Below are positions 4,744-7,273 of a DNA stretch of 7,273 nt, in pieces. The translations under genes and the position numbers were made by a program. Every line of letters begins with the position of its first letter. Positions within the stretch are counted from its first letter, which is position 1. The notes under the pieces were generated by a model. That model was given only the letters and a program-made list of their open reading frames with translations. It was not told the DNA's origin and ran no database searches. Source of the DNA: Acidimicrobiales bacterium (lineage in GTDB: Bacteria > Actinomycetota > Acidimicrobiia > Acidimicrobiales > RAAP-2); assembly GCA_017883105.1 (NCBI GenBank), contig JADGOF010000103.1:1-7273 (forward strand). The letters are read 5' to 3'.

Positions 4744-6873
4744 TCAGCCGTCGGCGGTGATGCGGCGTAGGAACGCCTCGACCTCGGACCGGTCGACCGA
4801 ACGCTTCATCGGGGGCACGCGGGCGAGCAGCGCCCCCCGGTAGCGGGCGGTGGCCAACCGGCTGTCGAGCACCGCGACCACCCCACGGTCCTGTGCGGAG
4901 CGGATCAGCCGGCCGGCCCCCTGGGCCAACAACGTGCCGGCCCGCGGCAGGTCGACCGAACCGAACGCCCCGGCACCGGCGCGGTCGCGACGAGCCTGCA
5001 GTACTGGATCGTCCGGCCGGGGGAAGGGGATGCGGTCGATGGCCACCAGGCTGAGGGTGCGGCCGGGTATGTCCACCCCCTGCCAGAATCCGAGCGTGGC
5101 GAACAGGCAGGCCCGCTCGTCCCGGGAGAAGGCCTCCACCAGCGCCGGTTTGGGCAGGTCGGACTGGGACAGCAGGGGAAAGTCCAGGCGCCGGCCCAGG
5201 GCTTCCGTGGCCGCATGCATGGCCCGCCAACTGGTGAACAGGGCCAGTGTGCGCCCGCCCGCGGCGTTGATCAGGGCCTCCAGTTCGTCATGGAGCGCCG
5301 GCTCTGATTCCGGTCGCCGTCGGTCCGGGAGGGACTGGGCCACGTACAACATGGCGTGCTCCCGGTAGTCGAATGGACTGCCCACATCGAGCGTGTCGGT
5401 CTCCCCGTCGGGAAGGCCCAGTCGTTCGGCCAGGCCGATGGGCACGGTCGCGGAGGTGAGGATCCCGGTCACCATGCTCCACAACCGCTCGGCCAGCAAC
5501 GGCCCGACGTCGATGGGGGACACCCGGAGGCTGGAAGAGCGGGCCCCGCTGTCCACCCAGGCCACCTCGTCATCGGACAGTGCGGTCAGACGGGCCAGGT
5601 CACCGGCCAGGTGACCGGCGGCCAGCAGCACCCGGTCCCGTCGGGACCGGGTGGCCGACGACTCGTCCTCACCCGCCTCCCGGGCGGCCTGGCGCAGGCC
5701 GTCCATCAACCGGCTAACCCGACCGGTGGCCAGGGCCAGCACGTCCGCCAGACCGGGATCGGCGGTGACGGTGCGGGAGTGCTTCTTCGGCGCCCTGGCG
5801 GCCCGCGTGGGGGGGCGGGGCTCGTCCAGCCCGAGCTCGAGCCCCAGGGGTTCGTCGTCGGGGGTCGCCCGGTCGGGAGCAGCCTCCTCGTCGGTGTGCC
5901 CGGTGCGGCCACCCATGGTGCCGGCGAGGACCCGCTGGCCGGCAAGTGGCCGCAGGACCCGGTGGAGGGTGTCGGCCACCTCGGCCACGGCGTCGACCGC
6001 GTCGAAGGCACTCGATGATCCGGTGTCCACCAGCGGTCGGGCAGAGGCGGCCAGCGCCCGGAAGCGCCCGGGGCCGATCTCCACGCCGAGGCTGTCGGTC
6101 ATCACGTCTTCGACCTCGTGGGCCTCGTCGAAAATGACCACGCGGTGGGGTGGCAGGACGGCACCACCGCTGGCCAGGTGGGCGCCGTAGAGGTGGGTGT
6201 TGACCACCACCACGTCGGCCTCGGCGGCCCGGTCCCGGGCCTCTTCGGCGAAGCACTCCCGGCCCGAAGGGCACCGGTAGGCGCCCGGGCACTCGCGGGC
6301 GGAGGTGGAGACCGTGGCCCATGCCCGGAAGTGCGGTTCGAAGTCGAGTTCGGCCCGATCACCGACGGCGGTCACCTCGGCCCACTCGAGAAGGCGCCGC
6401 ACCTGGGCGCCGAGGGTGCCGAGGTCGGCCGGGTCATCGTTGTCCGAGGTGGGGAGGTGGTCGTCGGCATCGGGCGGGTCGGCCGGCCCGGACGGCAGGG
6501 TGAGCTGCTCGCCCCGTCCTCCCATCTCCACGACCCGTTGCCGGCACAGGTAGTTGCTGCGCCCCTTCAGCACGGCGAAGGAGAGGTCGCGGTCGATGAC
6601 CCCGGCCAGCAGGGGGAGGTCCTTGGTGGCCAGCTGGTCCTGCAGCGCCTTGGTGGCCGTGGCCACCACGATCCGCTCGTCGGCCAGGGCCGCGGGTACC
6701 AGATAGGCCAGGGACTTGCCGGTGCCGGTGCCGGCCTGGACGACCAGATGGCGCTGCTCGGCCATCGACCGGGCCACCGAACGGGCCATCTCGGTCTGCC
6801 CGTCCCGGGTCTCACCGCCACTGGGGAGCGCGCCGGCCACCTGGGCCAGCGTGCGGGTGACGGGGTCGGTCAT
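4744..6873 (-). CDS. dinG: DinG/XPD-like superfamily 2 DNA helicase with iron-sulfur cluster
   Basis: This complete 709-residue ATP-dependent helicase has all the expected landmarks. Residues 23-26 (RDGQ) form a Q-like motif. AGTGTGKS (47-54) is Walker A, VVATATKALQDQL (69-81) is motif Ia, DEAH is at 249-252, LTSAT at 472-476, GFWQGVDIPG at 595-604, and QGAGRLIRS (651-659) is motif VI. C110, C195, C201 and C207 match the four-cysteine 4Fe-4S site of XPD/DinG helicases. Relatives unwind DNA 5'-to-3' and resolve D-loops, R-loops or G-quadruplexes during repair. DinG and YoaA cannot be firmly separated here, so the symbol is a family-level call. A weakly conserved segment at about 322-372 is rich in Asp, Glu, Pro and Ala and probably disordered. 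The ATG at 6873 has no well-spaced Shine-Dalgarno sequence; a candidate -10 lies 6 nt before it, so the mRNA may be leaderless. No actinobacterial LexA box (GAAC-N4-GTTC) is seen upstream. Confidence 0.93.
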   Translation of the reverse strand: MTDPVTRTLAQVAGALPSGGETRDGQTEMARSVARSMAEQRHLVVQAGTGTGKSLAYLVPAALADERIVVATATKALQDQLATKDLPLLAGVIDRDLSFAVLKGRSNYLCRQRVVEMGGRGEQLTLPSGPADPPDADDHLPTSDNDDPADLGTLGAQVRRLLEWAEVTAVGDRAELDFEPHFRAWATVSTSARECPGAYRCPSGRECFAEEARDRAAEADVVVVNTHLYGAHLASGGAVLPPHRVVIFDEAHEVEDVMTDSLGVEIGPGRFRALAASARPLVDTGSSSAFDAVDAVAEVADTLHRVLRPLAGQRVLAGTMGGRTGHTDEEAAPDRATPDDEPLGLELGLDEPRPPTRAARAPKKHSRTVTADPGLADVLALATGRVSRLMDGLRQAAREAGEDESSATRSRRDRVLLAAGHLAGDLARLTALSDDEVAWVDSGARSSSLRVSPIDVGPLLAERLWSMVTGILTSATVPIGLAERLGLPDGETDTLDVGSPFDYREHAMLYVAQSLPDRRRPESEPALHDELEALINAAGGRTLALFTSWRAMHAATEALGRRLDFPLLSQSDLPKPALVEAFSRDERACLFATLGFWQGVDIPGRTLSLVAIDRIPFPRPDDPVLQARRDRAGAGAFGSVDLPRAGTLLAQGAGRLIRSAQDRGVVAVLDSRLATARYRGALLARVPPMKRSVDRSEVEAFLRRITADG
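5629..5653. repeat. Perfect 25-bp palindrome inside the helicase gene
   Basis: CACCCGGTCCCG (5629-5640) is separated by a single T (5641) from CGGGACCGGGTG (5642-5653), its exact reverse complement. It encodes residues 408-415 of the helicase (T-R-S-R-R-D-R-V), a weakly conserved stretch between helicase motifs. It could be a dimeric-protein binding site, an RNA hairpin or a coincidence of Arg-rich codons. No function can be assigned from sequence. Confidence 0.6.
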
Positions 6874-6876
6874 CCG

Positions 6877-6898
6877 CCGACCCTACCGGTCGGGTCGG
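6877..6898. promoter_or_regulatory. Imperfect 22-bp palindrome over the candidate helicase promoter
   Basis: The arms CCGACCCTACC (6877-6887) and GGTCGGGTCGG (6888-6898) pair at 10 of 11 positions, with the mismatch at 6884/6891. The palindrome begins 3 bp upstream of the helicase ATG and contains the minus-strand candidate -10 TAGGGT (6885 down to 6880). This placement is what a repressor operator would have, but no known consensus is matched. Confidence 0.4.
6880..6885 (-). promoter_or_regulatory. Candidate -10 element of the helicase gene
   Basis: The minus strand reads GGTAGGGTC at 6887-6879, the same 9 bases found before phoH. TAGGGT ends 6 nt before the helicase ATG, so a normally spaced transcription start would coincide with the A of the start codon. 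No clear -35 is seen at the expected distance. An alternative reading is that AGGG acts as a ribosome binding site for transcripts coming from the upstream transporter gene, whose stop lies 47 nt away. Confidence 0.4.
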
Positions 6899-6920
6899 GC
6901 GGTCTCCGTGCCACTGGTGC

Positions 6921-7273
6921 TCAATGCCACTCGATGGCCAACCCGAGGGCGACGCCCAGGCCGACGATGACGATGGTCCACCGGAGGGCCGGCGCGGGCA
7001 GGCGGCGTCCGATCCGGCCTCCTACCTGGCCGCCGATGGTCGACCCCACGGCGATCAGCCCCGCCACCGACCAGGCGATGTGGGTGGTGGCGATGAACAG
7101 GAGGCCGGCCACCAGGTTCACGATGAGGGCCAAGGCGTTCTTCGTGCCGTTGAGGCGCTGCAGGTCGTCGTCGATGAAGATGGCCAACAGGGCGATGAGG
7201 ACGACCCCCTGGGCGGCACCGAAGTAGCCACCGTAGACACCGGTGAGGAAGACCCCGGCGATGAGGGGCACCC
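6921..7273 (-). CDS. TSUP-family (TauE/SafE) membrane transporter, C-terminal part
   Basis: The frame runs from the right edge of the window to TGA at 6923-6921. The 5' part of the gene lies outside, and the Met at 7271 is internal. The 117 or so visible residues are strongly hydrophobic, with about four to five membrane segments (counting from that Met: about 2-20, 22-34, 46-63, 65-84 and 97-114). They show the TSUP second-half pattern: GVYGGYFGAAQG (11-22), DDLQRLNGTKNALALIVN (35-52), GSTIGGQVGGRIGRRLP (76-92) and LRWTIVIVG (96-104). Family members export or import sulfite, sulfoacetate, sulfur compounds or other organic anions; the substrate cannot be inferred here. A full-length member is about 240-260 residues, so roughly half is present. 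It lies 47 nt upstream of the helicase gene on the same strand, so read-through into the helicase gene is possible. Confidence 0.88.
   Translation of the reverse strand, partial: VPLIAGVFLTGVYGGYFGAAQGVVLIALLAIFIDDDLQRLNGTKNALALIVNLVAGLLFIATTHIAWSVAGLIAVGSTIGGQVGGRIGRRLPAPALRWTIVIVGLGVALGLAIEWH

Noticed and set aside
5592..5616. GGTCACC/GGTGACC inverted repeat in the helicase gene
   Set aside because: It follows from a 12-nt coding repeat that produces G-H-L-A then G-D-L-A in the protein; the arms are only 7 bp.
5356..7227. Long plus-strand open frames opposite the helicase and the transporter
   Set aside because: Their Gly/Arg/Pro/Ala-rich translations have no domain character, while the minus strand encodes complete helicase motifs.

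Overview
The window is a stretch of ordinary chromosome from a high-G+C bacterium, most likely an actinobacterium. Evidence for this: G+C of roughly two thirds or more by eye, frequent GTG starts, tightly overlapping genes, an HIT protein with the C-terminal GGR...WPPG ending typical of the HIT gene found next to phoH in actinobacteria, and the order HIT - phoH - ybeY - CNNM/CorC - era. A deep-branching group such as Acidimicrobiia would fit, but that is inference only. I see no phage, transposon, CRISPR or tRNA/rRNA gene.

Left part, plus strand (1-888): the 3' end of a small unrecognised gene with a possible helix-turn-helix C-terminus; a small excisionase/BldC-type helix-turn-helix protein (263-532); and, 5 nt later, an HIT-family nucleotide-binding protein (538-888). 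An 81-nt gap follows, holding a candidate extended -10 element.

Middle part, plus strand (970-4697): a compact four-gene run of phoH-family ATPase (ybeZ type), ybeY rRNA-processing endonuclease, a CNNM/CorC membrane protein with DUF21 and CBS domains, and the era GTPase. Consecutive genes overlap by 11, 4 and 4 nt, so they are almost certainly co-transcribed and translationally coupled. PhoH/YbeZ, YbeY and Era are linked to small-subunit rRNA maturation and ribosome quality, and the CNNM protein is the usual ybeX/corC neighbour. This is a conserved ribosome-biogenesis cluster.

Right part, minus strand (4744-7273): a complete DinG/XPD-like iron-sulfur helicase convergent with era (46-nt gap), preceded 47 nt upstream by the C-terminal part of a TSUP (TauE/SafE) membrane transporter whose start lies beyond the window.

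Nothing here looks like an undescribed system. The best leads are small. A 9-base motif, GGTAGGGTC, occurs in front of both phoH and the helicase. At the helicase it lies within an imperfect 22-bp palindrome placed so that the mRNA could be leaderless. A perfect 25-bp palindrome lies inside the helicase gene. Era carries a GTPase-domain insertion of about 20 residues.
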